Source of the DNA: Alphaproteobacteria bacterium
GTDB taxonomy: Bacteria > Pseudomonadota > Alphaproteobacteria > UBA828
Reading direction: 5' to 3'
Length of the DNA stretch: 33,283 bases
NCBI GenBank assembly: GCA_022826345.1
Contig: JAJDVB010000095.1
Coordinates: 1 to 33,283 of the forward strand
Each line of letters opens with the position of its first letter. Positions within the stretch are counted from its first letter, which is position 1. This document shows, piece by piece, positions 24,670 through 32,792 of the stretch. Made by a program: the position numbers and the translations under genes. The notes under the pieces are model-generated. The model had not been told where the DNA came from, did no database searches, and was given only the letters and a program-made list of their open reading frames with translations.

Positions 24670-25844
24670 CCCGCGCCGTCGATCACCGCGAGCGCCGCCT
24701 CGACCCCCGCCCCCACGTCGGCCTTTCCGCCTAGCGACGCGACGGCGCCGCCGAGCGCGGTCACGGCCACCGTCGCAAAGATCGGCCGCGCCACCGGCCC
24801 CATGTGGCCGATCCGCACCAGCTTGCCCAGCAGCGAGCCGCGCCCGGCGGAGAAGACCACGCCGTAGAGCCGGCGCGCCGCCTGCCGGATCGCAGCGTCC
24901 TCCAGCCCCTCCGGCACCCGCACCGTGGTCGCGGTATCGGCACAGATGGCCTCGCGTGCGGGCCAGAGGTCGAGGCCCATGGCGCGCACGCCCGCGCGGC
25001 AGGCGCGCGCCGTCAGCGCGTGCCGCGCCCACACCGCCTCCGGCCCTTCGTCGAGGTAGTTCTGCACCGCCGCGTCCAGCGCGTGAACCTCGGAGACAGA
25101 GGGCGTGTAGGGGAACAGCACGTCGGCGCGCCAGGCATCCCGCCAGTCCTTGAGGCTCAGCACGGAGTCCGTCGGCGCGGCGGGGTTGGCGTCGATCTTC
25201 GCCCAGGCGCGCTCGCTGACGTGGACGATGGAGAGCCCGGTGCTGCCGCCGAGGCACTTGTTGGGGCCGGTCACGAAGATGTCGGCGTGGATGTCCTCGG
25301 GGTGAACGTCCATCCCGCCGAAGGAGGAGACCGCGTCCACGATTGTCAGCACGTCATGGTCGCGGCAGATCGCGCCGATCTCGCGCACCGGATTGACCGT
25401 TCCCGACGGCGTGTCGTGATGGCAGACGGAGAGGATTCGAATATCGGGCCGGGCCTTCAGCATCTCGCTGACCGCGTCCGCGTCGATGGCGTCGTCGTAG
25501 GGAGCCACGATCTCGACCAGCTCCCGGCAGTGGCGCGCGGCCCAGAGGCCGAAGCCCTTGCCGTACTCGCCGGAGGCGAGGTTCAGCACCACGTCGTCGG
25601 CGCCGATCAGGGCGGCGGCGGCGGCTTCGAGCCCTAGCACCGGCTCGCCATGCAGGATCACCGGCGGCAATGCCGTGCGCAGCGACTCGGCGGTCTTGCG
25701 GACAGTCGATTCGTAGAATCGCTGGAAGGAAGGGTCGAAATCGTAGGTGACGGGCCGCGACAACGCCCGCAGGACCACCGGATACGCGTCGACCGGCCCC
25801 GCGCTCAGCGTGATGACCGGGGGATCGTCGTCACGATTTCGCAT
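24666..25844 (-). CDS. ppaT: Pyridoxamine-pyruvate aminotransferase
   Basis: A 392-residue fold-type I (class V) aminotransferase that lines up nearly end to end with Mesorhizobium loti pyridoxamine-pyruvate aminotransferase as I recall it. Shared segments include ITLSAGPVDAYP, PVILHGEPVLGLEAAAAALI, VVLNLASGEYGKGFG, SVCHHDTPSGTVNP, DAVSSFGGM, TGPNKCLGG and LVRIGHMGP. Lys196, Glu67 and Tyr94 fall at the places of the characterised active-site residues (one lower because of the start). That enzyme uses pyridoxamine itself as amino donor and makes pyridoxal plus L-alanine, without bound PLP. ATG 25844 reproduces the known N-terminus exactly; a TTG at 25859 has a better ribosome site (GGAAGG). 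None of the other vitamin B6 degradation genes is visible, so a related amine:pyruvate reaction remains possible. Confidence 0.85.
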   Translation of the reverse strand: MRNRDDDPPVITLSAGPVDAYPVVLRALSRPVTYDFDPSFQRFYESTVRKTAESLRTALPPVILHGEPVLGLEAAAAALIGADDVVLNLASGEYGKGFGLWAARHCRELVEIVAPYDDAIDADAVSEMLKARPDIRILSVCHHDTPSGTVNPVREIGAICRDHDVLTIVDAVSSFGGMDVHPEDIHADIFVTGPNKCLGGSTGLSIVHVSERAWAKIDANPAAPTDSVLSLKDWRDAWRADVLFPYTPSVSEVHALDAAVQNYLDEGPEAVWARHALTARACRAGVRAMGLDLWPAREAICADTATTVRVPEGLEDAAIRQAARRLYGVVFSAGRGSLLGKLVRIGHMGPVARPIFATVAVTALGGAVASLGGKADVGAGVEAALAVIDGAG

Positions 25845-25959
25845 GGTAGCCGCAGCCAATTGCCCTTCCGGAACGAGAGACTACAACGCCGGCTCCGCAT
25901 TCCCAACGCAATGCTGAAAAGAATCGAAGCCGAGTCTGCCGGGATGGTCCGGCGCAGGA

Positions 25960-27177
25960 TTATCTTTCGTCTCGCCGGGCTCCGAACGTACCGCCAATCC
26001 CGTCGCGCATGAAGAGTCCGCCGACTTCCTCGTGATCGGAACCATAAAACTGCCCGAACAGTGTCCCTTCTCCCTCGAATATGCGGCCCCCGACCGTAGG
26101 AAAGAAACCCGCGTCTCTCGATGACGAGAAGTCTCCGGCGGCACCAAAGACACCGTCCACCATCTCCACACCTTCCCAGCGCATGTTGTTCCGGCGCGTG
26201 CCCGTGCGGTCGTTCACGATATTGCTGAACTCTACATTAACTGAAGGATAGTCATGCACGCTGACGCTGGGAATCGTTACGCTCGCATTTCCACTAACGA
26301 AATCTCCCTCGTTTCCTGCAACAAACTGAGCGTCCTGTTCCGCGATTCGGCCGTTCGCGTCTGCCGGATAGTAAGGAATCACGATACCGGCCATGGTCCC
26401 GGACCACGTCGCCGAACCGCTTGGTGGAGCGGCAACGTTGATACCGGTCGAGTCACCCACCGAAGACCAGTCGTAACGGTAGTGAGTCTCAAATCCATCA
26501 ATAGGCTGCCTCTCCTGAATGGAGACCACGAACATACTGTGTTCCAGCCACCCAACCAGATTCCGGTGGTCCGTTGCTGCGTACTGATCTTGCGATTGGA
26601 ATTCTTTCTTGGCCAGAAAGACGCCGTCGCGTTGACCGAAGAACTCGAAGTTCGATGTATCGATTTCTCCAGTCTTTCCGACAACGAGCCTCACTTCTTC
26701 GGCCGTGTTCCTTACATAGATGGTATCGCCTTGCGGGCAGTGCAAGGCCAAGCAGACGGGCACGAGACCACCGAAAAGGAAGATTTCTTTGTTCGAGTTA
26801 TTTTGAATGCCATCGAGGCTTATCTCGATTTCTCCCGTCGTGAGAGAGCGCAACATGACCGACGGTTTCCCCCCGGTCGTCTCGTACTCGATGCTGCCTT
26901 CGTCGGTCACGCTTATCACGCACGGCGGCCCGCCGGCCGGGCACGAAATCTCGACGTAGCCTTGCTCCTCGGAGCGACCCGGCTGCACGGCCAAGCCGTC
27001 GATCGGGTCGACGCCATGGATCGCGGGCACACTGGTCAAGACCGCGGTTGATCCGTCGTCCGGCGGCGCCATGGCGACCTTCGGGCCGGTGCCTCCGCCG
27101 CCGCAGCCGTATGCCGCCAGCGAGAACCACACAAGTAACGAAAGAAATAGATACCGTGAATTTCGAGGAACCATCAT
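25960..27177 (-). CDS. Transferrin-binding-protein-like (TbpB-like) surface lipoprotein
   Basis: A 405-residue predicted lipoprotein. The signal peptide FLFLSLLVW-type core ends in lipobox LAAYGC with Cys25 as the lipidated residue, followed by a Gly/Pro linker. Residues 75-105 (EISCPAGGPPCVISVTDEG) form a small module common in alphaproteobacterial proteins of this type. Cys79/86 and Cys142/147 may form disulfides. The C-terminal barrel ends FGQFYGSDHEEVGGLFMRDG, the hallmark of TbpB barrel domains. Iron-carrier binding is known for Neisseria TbpB, but the ligand here is unknown. No TonB receptor or Slam translocator is nearby. Base composition is much richer in A/T than the flanks, suggesting acquisition. 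AGGA lies 8 bases before ATG 27177. Confidence 0.85.
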   Translation of the reverse strand: MMVPRNSRYLFLSLLVWFSLAAYGCGGGGTGPKVAMAPPDDGSTAVLTSVPAIHGVDPIDGLAVQPGRSEEQGYVEISCPAGGPPCVISVTDEGSIEYETTGGKPSVMLRSLTTGEIEISLDGIQNNSNKEIFLFGGLVPVCLALHCPQGDTIYVRNTAEEVRLVVGKTGEIDTSNFEFFGQRDGVFLAKKEFQSQDQYAATDHRNLVGWLEHSMFVVSIQERQPIDGFETHYRYDWSSVGDSTGINVAAPPSGSATWSGTMAGIVIPYYPADANGRIAEQDAQFVAGNEGDFVSGNASVTIPSVSVHDYPSVNVEFSNIVNDRTGTRRNNMRWEGVEMVDGVFGAAGDFSSSRDAGFFPTVGGRIFEGEGTLFGQFYGSDHEEVGGLFMRDGIGGTFGARRDER

Positions 27178-27218
27178 TGACAGTTCCTATAGTTCGTTGG
27201 AACACACATGCACTACCT

Positions 27219-27247
27219 ACTTTATCTGAATAAATCGACGGCGTAAA
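27219..27247 (-). promoter_or_regulatory. Candidate sigma70-type promoter for the TbpB-like lipoprotein
   Basis: On the minus strand TTTACG (27247-27242) and TAAAGT (27224-27219) are exactly 17 bases apart, each matching 4 of 6 consensus bases, in an AT-rich patch about 42 bases before the ATG. Confidence 0.4.
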
Positions 27248-27410
27248 AGCCAAATCTTGACTTGGGTCAACAAGCCGGCGAAGCCAACAGCCGCCTTGCT
27301 TCTGAAAGCAAATGACGGAGGACCTTCAGCGGAGGGCACGCAGAATGCGACTTGCTGGAGTTCCCCCTCTGGGGGCCGGCACCGAATGCCAGGGCGGCAT
27401 GACAGGTCGT

Positions 27411-27438
27411 TTGACGAGGGTGCCCTTTGTAGTAGGTT
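27411..27438 (+). promoter_or_regulatory. Candidate promoter for dxs-shc
   Basis: TTGACG at 27411-27416 is a strong -35 match. TAGGTT at 27433-27438 is a modest -10 match with 16-base spacing. It would give a leader of about 65 bases before the dxs ATG. Confidence 0.35.
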
Positions 27439-27508
27439 TGTTATGTTGGCCCCGCCAGAGTCGGGTCGCGCGAGGGGCCGAACGGTGAGCCGCCACGGAG
27501 AAAGAGCC

Positions 27509-29422
27509 ATGCCGGAGACGCCGCATCTGGACCGCGTGAAGAGCCCCGAAGACCTGCGCAACCTCTCGGTCAAGGAACTCAAGAAGGTTGCCGAGGAGCT
27601 TCGCGCCGAGACCGTCGACGCCGTCTCGGTGACCGGCGGCCATCTGGGCGCAGGGCTTGGGGTGGTCGAGTTGACGGTGGCCCTCCACCACGTGTTCGAC
27701 ACACCGCGCGACCGCCTGATCTGGGACGTGGGGCACCAGTCCTACCCGCACAAGATCATCACAGGCCGGCGCGACCGCATCCGCACCATCCGCCAGCCGG
27801 GCGGGCTCTACGGCTTCACCAAGCGGACCGAGAGCGACTACGACCCGTTCGGCGCGGCGCACTCGTCGACCTCCATCTCCGCCGGCCTCGGCATGGCGGT
27901 GGCGAGCGAGCTCACGGGCCAAGCGCGCAACGTCATCTGCGTCATCGGCGACGGCGCCATGTCGGGCGGCATGGCTTACGAGGCGATGAACAACGCGGGC
28001 TCCATGCCGCCTCGCCTCATCGTCATTCTCAACGACAACGAAATGTCGATCGCGCCTGCGGTGGGCGCGCTCAACGCCTACCTCTCGCGGCTGCTCTCCA
28101 GCCACCAGTTTCGCAGCCTGCGGGAGCTCGGCAAGCAGTGGGCGCGCCGGCTGCCCAAGGCGATGGGCGATGCCGCGATGCGGGCCGAGGAGTATTCCCG
28201 CGGCATGGTCACCGGCGGCACCCTCTTCGAGGAGCTGGGCTTCTTCTATATCGGGCCGATCGACGGCCACAATCTCGACCATCTGGTCCCTGTGCTCCGC
28301 AACGTGCGCAAGGACGAGACGCCTGGCCCGGTGCTGCTTCACGTCGTCACCAGCAAGGGCAAGGGCTACGAGCCGGCCGAGAGCGCGCCGGACCGCGGCC
28401 ACGCGCTCGGCAAGTTCGACGTGGTGACGGGCGAGCAGAAGAAGGGAACGCCCAAGGCGCCGAGCTACACCGCCGTGTTCGCCCAGAGCCTGATCAAGGA
28501 GGCGGATCGGGACGAGAAGATCGTGGCGCTGACCGCCGCCATGCCGTCGGGTACCGGGCTCGACAAGTTCGCGAAGGCGCACCCCGACCGCTGCTTCGAT
28601 GTGGGCATCGCGGAGCAGCACTGCGTCACCTTCGCGGCGGGGATGGCGACGGAGGGCCTGAGACCCTTCGCCGCGATCTATTCCACCTTCCTCCAGCGGG
28701 CCTACGACCAGATCGTGCACGACGTTGCGATCCAGAAGCTGCCGGTTCGCTTCGCCATCGACCGTGCGGGCCTGGTGGGCGCCGACGGCCCGACCCATGC
28801 GGGCAGTTTCGACATCACCTATCTGGCGACCCTGCCGGGCTTTGTCGTCATGGCGGCGGCGGACGAGGCCGAGCTGGTCCACATGGTGCACACGGCGGCG
28901 AAGCTCGACGACTGCCCAAGCGCCTTCCGCTATCCGCGCGGCGAGGGCGTCGGCGTGCCGCTGCCGGAGACGCCCAAGATGCTGGAGATCGGCAAGGGGC
29001 GGATCCTGCGAGAGGGCACGTCGATCGCGATCATCTCCCTCGGCGCCCGCCTGCAGGAGGCCCTGGCCGCCGCCGACGAGCTGCAGACGCGGGGTCTCTC
29101 CACCACCGTCGCCGATGCCCGCTTCGCCAAGCCGCTGGACGAGGACCTGATCCGCCGGCTGGCGCGGGAGCACGAGGTGGTGATTACCATCGAGGAAGGC
29201 TCGATCGGGGGCTTCGGCGCGCACGTCATGCAGTTCCTGGCCACGGCGGGCTTCCTCGACGGCGGCCTCAAGATCCGGCCGATGCTCCTGCCCGACCGTT
29301 TCGTGGCCCACGGCACGCCCGCCGGCATGTACGAGGACGCGGGGCTGACCGCGCGCGACATCGCCGATACGGCGCTCGGGGCGCTGGGCAGCAACTCGGC
29401 CACCCTGCCGCAACGCGCCTGA
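27509..29422 (+). CDS. dxs: 1-deoxy-D-xylulose-5-phosphate synthase
   Basis: A 637-residue thiamine-diphosphate enzyme of the MEP pathway; it condenses pyruvate and glyceraldehyde 3-phosphate into DXP, the first step to isoprenoids. Visible features are catalytic histidines at 45 ([10 protein letters not shown]) and 76 ([15 protein letters not shown]), and the ThDP/Mg motif [18 protein letters not shown] starting at 147. [10 protein letters not shown] and the glutamate of [16 protein letters not shown] in the pyrimidine domain follow. The C-terminal transketolase domain ends normally. ATG 27509 is chosen because [16 protein letters not shown] is the usual alphaproteobacterial beginning and GGAG lies 9 bases upstream; the frame further upstream is non-coding. 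It is followed after 5 bases by squalene-hopene cyclase, so isoprenoid precursor supply and hopanoid formation are co-transcribed. It may be the only dxs or a second copy. Confidence 0.95.
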   Translation: MPETPHLDRVKSPEDLRNLSVKELKKVAEELRAETVDAVSVTGGHLGAGLGVVELTVALHHVFDTPRDRLIWDVGHQSYPHKIITGRRDRIRTIRQPGGLYGFTKRTESDYDPFGAAHSSTSISAGLGMAVASELTGQARNVICVIGDGAMSGGMAYEAMNNAGSMPPRLIVILNDNEMSIAPAVGALNAYLSRLLSSHQFRSLRELGKQWARRLPKAMGDAAMRAEEYSRGMVTGGTLFEELGFFYIGPIDGHNLDHLVPVLRNVRKDETPGPVLLHVVTSKGKGYEPAESAPDRGHALGKFDVVTGEQKKGTPKAPSYTAVFAQSLIKEADRDEKIVALTAAMPSGTGLDKFAKAHPDRCFDVGIAEQHCVTFAAGMATEGLRPFAAIYSTFLQRAYDQIVHDVAIQKLPVRFAIDRAGLVGADGPTHAGSFDITYLATLPGFVVMAAADEAELVHMVHTAAKLDDCPSAFRYPRGEGVGVPLPETPKMLEIGKGRILREGTSIAIISLGARLQEALAAADELQTRGLSTTVADARFAKPLDEDLIRRLAREHEVVITIEEGSIGGFGAHVMQFLATAGFLDGGLKIRPMLLPDRFVAHGTPAGMYEDAGLTARDIADTALGALGSNSATLPQRA

Positions 29423-29427
29423 CGCCC

Positions 29428-31419
29428 ATGCAGGTTGCGCGCGCCGGGCCAGACCGGCGGAGTGAAACTATCGTCGGCCAGCCGCCGGACAGTCTGGACG
29501 GCACCGTTCCCGCCCCCGATATCGAGCAGGTCATCGAGGACGCCGCCGGCGCCCTGCGCGGCCTGCAGCGCGACGACGGCCACTGGCTGTTCGAGCTCGA
29601 AGCGGACGCGACCATCCCGGCCGAGTACATCCTTCTCAACCACTTCCTCGACGAAATCGATCCGGAGACCGAGGCGCGCCTTGGCAATTACATTCGCGCT
29701 CGTCAGGCCGATCACGGCGGCTGGCCGCTCTTCCACGGCGGCGCCTTCGACATAAGCTGCACCGTCAAGGCCTACTACGCCCTCAAGCTGATCGGCGACG
29801 ACCCGGACGCACCGCACATGGTGCGGGCGCGCAAGGCCGTGCTCGCCGCCGGTGGCGCGGCGCGGTGCAACGTGTTCACGCGGATCACCCTCGCATTATT
29901 CGGCCAGGTGCCGTGGCGCGCCACACCGGCGATGCCGGTGGAGATCGTATATCTACCGCGCTGGTTCCCCTTCCACCTGGACAAGGTCTCTTACTGGTCG
30001 CGCACTACCATCGTGCCGCTCACGATCCTGCTCGCGCTCAAGCCTCGCGCCAGGAACCCGCGGGGCGTCGGCATCGCCGAGCTGTTCACGACCCCGCCGG
30101 AGCGGGAATGGCACTACTTCCCGAGGGGGACCCTCACGCAGTGGTCCTTCCTGACCCTCGACCGTGCGCTCACGGTCGGCGAGAAGGCGATACCGGGCAG
30201 GGTGCGCCGCCGCGCGATCGACAAGGCGCTCGACTGGTGCATGACGCGCCTCAACGGCGAGGACGGCCTGGGCGCGATCTTCCCGCCGATGGCCAACGTG
30301 GTCATGGCCTTCGATGCCCTGGGCTACGGGCCCGATCATCCGCCGCGCCGCACCGCCCGCCGCGCGCTCGACCTCCTGCTGACCGAGCCCACGAACGGCA
30401 GCCAGTACTGCCAGCCCTGCGTCTCGCCGGTCTGGGACACCGGGCTCGCCGCGCACAGTCTCATGGAATGCGACGGCGAGGAGGACCGCCGTGCGGCGGA
30501 CGACTCCCTCCCCTGGCTTGCCGACCTCCAGATTCTCGATGTCGCGGGCGACTGGGCCGCGGTGCGGCCGGACGCTCCGCCGGGGGGCTGGGCCTTCCAG
30601 TATCGCAACGACTACTACCCAGACGTGGACGACACGGCGGTCGTCGCGATGGCGCTCCACCGCGCCGACGCGGAAGCGCACCGCGAGGCGATCGAGCGGG
30701 CAGCCGCGTGGATCGTCGCCATGCAGAACGAAAACGGCGGCTGGGGCTCCTTCGACGCCGAGAACGAGTACTACGCGCTCAACCACATTCCCTTCGCCGA
30801 CCACGGCGCCCTGCTCGACCCGGCAACCGCCGACGTTAGCGCGCGCTGCGTGAGCTTCCTCTGTCAGATCGGCTATTCGCGCGAGCACGACACCGTCGCC
30901 AGGGGCGTCGCCTATCTCCTCGCCGAGCAGGAGGAGAACGGCTCCTGGTTCGGCCGCTGGGGCACCAACTACATATACGGCACCTGGTCGGTCCTCTGCG
31001 CCTTGAACGCCGCCGGCGAGGGCCCGGCGTCGCCGGCCATGCGCAAGGCGGTCGCCTGGCTCGAAGCCAAGCAGCGCGCCGACGGCGGCTGGGGCGAGAC
31101 CGGCGACAGCTACTACGCCGAGCGCATCGAGCCCGCGTTCGACGTGGTCTCCACCCCGTCGCAGACCGCGTGGGCGCTGCTCGCGCTCATGGCCGCGGGC
31201 GAAGTGCGGAGCGATGCCGTGCGGCGCGGCATCGACTATCTCTGCCGCGCCGAGCGCGAGGGCGCGAAGTGGCTGGAGGACGACTACACCGCCGTCGGCT
31301 TCCCGCGCGTCTTCTACCTTCGCTATCACGGCTACAGCGCCTACTTCCCGCTGTGGGCGCTGGCGCGCTACCGCGCACTCACGCGCGGCAACGACCACCT
31401 TCCGCGCTACGGCATGTAG
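29428..31419 (+). CDS. shc: Squalene-hopene cyclase
   Basis: A 663-residue class II triterpene cyclase that protonates squalene and closes it into hopene or hopanol at the inner membrane. The catalytic acid motif DVDDTA is at 399-404 (Asp399, Asp401, Asp402). QW-type repeats are seen as HGGWPLFHGG, GGWGSFDAENEY, GSWFGRWGTNYIYGTW and GGWGETGDSYY. The C-terminus FYLRYHGYSAYFPLWAL matches SHC enzymes. Length is normal. The reading frame continues far upstream across dxs, but the ATG at 29428, 5 bases after the dxs stop, is the first sensible start. It has no obvious ribosome site, so reinitiation after dxs is likely. Hopanoids condense bacterial outer membranes. No squalene-forming genes (hpnCDE) are in the window. 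Confidence 0.95.
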   Translation: MQVARAGPDRRSETIVGQPPDSLDGTVPAPDIEQVIEDAAGALRGLQRDDGHWLFELEADATIPAEYILLNHFLDEIDPETEARLGNYIRARQADHGGWPLFHGGAFDISCTVKAYYALKLIGDDPDAPHMVRARKAVLAAGGAARCNVFTRITLALFGQVPWRATPAMPVEIVYLPRWFPFHLDKVSYWSRTTIVPLTILLALKPRARNPRGVGIAELFTTPPEREWHYFPRGTLTQWSFLTLDRALTVGEKAIPGRVRRRAIDKALDWCMTRLNGEDGLGAIFPPMANVVMAFDALGYGPDHPPRRTARRALDLLLTEPTNGSQYCQPCVSPVWDTGLAAHSLMECDGEEDRRAADDSLPWLADLQILDVAGDWAAVRPDAPPGGWAFQYRNDYYPDVDDTAVVAMALHRADAEAHREAIERAAAWIVAMQNENGGWGSFDAENEYYALNHIPFADHGALLDPATADVSARCVSFLCQIGYSREHDTVARGVAYLLAEQEENGSWFGRWGTNYIYGTWSVLCALNAAGEGPASPAMRKAVAWLEAKQRADGGWGETGDSYYAERIEPAFDVVSTPSQTAWALLALMAAGEVRSDAVRRGIDYLCRAEREGAKWLEDDYTAVGFPRVFYLRYHGYSAYFPLWALARYRALTRGNDHLPRYGM

Positions 31420-31475
31420 CCGGTGTTCCGTTGCCGCAGTTCCTATCCAGTTGATTCGCTGCGCGGCCTGAGAAA

Positions 31476-31588
31476 CCCCCACCTCACCCCGGCCCTCTCC
31501 GCCCCCAGGGGCGGAGAGGGAGACTCCGCCATCGGCGTCAGCGTTCCCCCTCCGCCCATTGGGGGGAGGGGGACAGGGGGAGGTGGGA
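31476..31588. repeat. GC-rich multi-hairpin intergenic element, copy 2 (inverted relative to copy 1)
   Basis: Two hairpins, GGCCCTCTCCGCCCC/GGGGCGGAGAGGG (about 31491-31520) and TTCCCCCTCCGCCCATT with GGGGGGAGGGGGA (about 31544-31573), flank a short variable centre. Read on the minus strand it starts like copy 1 (CCCACCTCCCCCTGTCCCCC). It occupies the gap between the convergent shc and acyl-CoA dehydrogenase genes, where it may terminate both. Confidence 0.75.
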
Positions 31589-31610
31589 ATCATCGACCGC
31601 TGCGGCCACG

Positions 31611-32792
31611 CTAGTAAGACCGCGGCATGCCGAGCACATGCTGGCCGAGGTAGGCGAGGATGAGGTTGGTCGAGATCGGCGCCACGCGGTAGAGCCGGGT
31701 CTCGCGGAACTTGCGCTCCACGTCGTATTCCTCGGCGAAGCCGAAGCCGCCGTGGGTCTGCAGGCAGGTATCGCCCGCCTTCCACGAGGCTTCGGAGGCC
31801 AGCAGCTTCGCCATGTTGGCCTCGGGCCCGCAGGCGCGCCCTGCGTCGAAGAGCGCTGCGGCCTTGCTCACCATGAGCTTTGCCGCCTCCATCTGCGCGT
31901 AGGCCTCGGCGATGGGGAACTGCACGCCCTGGTTGGCGCCGATGGGCCGGCCGAACACCTTGCGCTCAGAGGCATACGCGCTCGCCTTGTCGATGAACCA
32001 GCGGCAGTCGCCGATGCACTCGGCGGCAATCAGGATGCGCTCGGCGTTCATGCCGTCGAGGATGTAGCGAAAGCCCTTCCCCTCCTCGCCGATCAGGCTC
32101 GCAGCCGGGATCACCAGGTCGTCGAAGAAAAGCTCCGTGGTCGCATGGTTGATCATGGTGCGGATCGGCCGGATCTCAAGGCCGTTGCCCACCGCCTGCT
32201 CCAGCTCGACGAGGAAGACGGAGAGGCCCTCCGTCCGCTTCGTCGTCTCCTCCCTAGGCGTGGTCCGCGCGAGCAGCAGCAGCAGGTCCGAGTGCTCGGC
32301 CCGCGAGATCCAGACCTTCTGGCCGTTCACGGTGTAGTCGCCGTCCGGCCTGCGCTCGGCGGTGGTGCGGAGCTGCGTCGTGTCCGAGCCCGTGGTGGGC
32401 TCGGTGACGCCGAAGGCCAGCAGCCTGCGCGCGCCGCTCGCGATCTCGGGCAGATACGCCTCCGTCTGCGCGTCCGAGCCGTGCCGCAGCACCGTGCCCA
32501 TGGTGTACATCTGCGCGTGGCAGGCGCCGCCGTTGCAGCCCGTCGCGTGGATTTCTTCGAGGATCGCCGCGGCCGCGCCGATACCCAAACCGCTGCCGCC
32601 GTAGCGCTCCGGAATCAGCGCCGCGAGGAAGCCCGCGTCGGTGAGCGCCTGGACGAACTCCTCCGGGTAGGCGCGCGCCCGGTCCTTCTCGCGCCAGTAT
32701 TCGCCGGGGTAGCGCGCGCAGAGCGCGCGGACCGGCTCCCGCAGCTCTCCGTGGTCCTCGTCCAGGTCGATGAGGGCGGGGCGTTCGCTCAT
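31611..32792 (-). CDS. Acyl-CoA dehydrogenase
   Basis: A 393-residue acyl-CoA dehydrogenase. It contains FGVTEPTTGSD (127-137, FAD/substrate), KVWISRAEHSDL, SERKVFGRPIGANQGVQFPIAE and LQTHGGFGFAEEYDVERKFRE (ADP-binding end). The YEGT glutamate of medium-chain enzymes is absent (LYRVAPIST). Glu251 in GMNAERILIAAE takes the position of the catalytic base of isovaleryl- and long-chain-type enzymes, so it is probably active. It may act on a branched or terpenoid acyl-CoA, though that is a guess. Its ATG at 32792 overlaps the upstream glmS stop by 4 bases (ATGA), so translation is coupled to glmS, an unusual pairing with no obvious pathway link. It is not close to the acyl-CoA pair at 9552-11787. 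Confidence 0.9.
   Translation of the reverse strand: MSERPALIDLDEDHGELREPVRALCARYPGEYWREKDRARAYPEEFVQALTDAGFLAALIPERYGGSGLGIGAAAAILEEIHATGCNGGACHAQMYTMGTVLRHGSDAQTEAYLPEIASGARRLLAFGVTEPTTGSDTTQLRTTAERRPDGDYTVNGQKVWISRAEHSDLLLLLARTTPREETTKRTEGLSVFLVELEQAVGNGLEIRPIRTMINHATTELFFDDLVIPAASLIGEEGKGFRYILDGMNAERILIAAECIGDCRWFIDKASAYASERKVFGRPIGANQGVQFPIAEAYAQMEAAKLMVSKAAALFDAGRACGPEANMAKLLASEASWKAGDTCLQTHGGFGFAEEYDVERKFRETRLYRVAPISTNLILAYLGQHVLGMPRSY

Larger units (their letters stand above)
27178..27508. other. 331-base divergent intergenic region between the TbpB-like gene and dxs
   Basis: No gene seen. It contains candidate promoters for both directions (listed separately). A small palindrome TTGAC-TTGG-GTCAA lies at 27257-27270 and could be an operator. 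The rest, 27271-27410, shows a GC-rich stem but nothing I can name. Upstream in-frame codons for dxs exist but look non-coding. Confidence 0.55.

Noticed and set aside
27326..31785. Minus-strand frames of 695 and 610 codons opposite dxs and shc
   Set aside because: Shadows of two certain genes; no family motifs in the translations.
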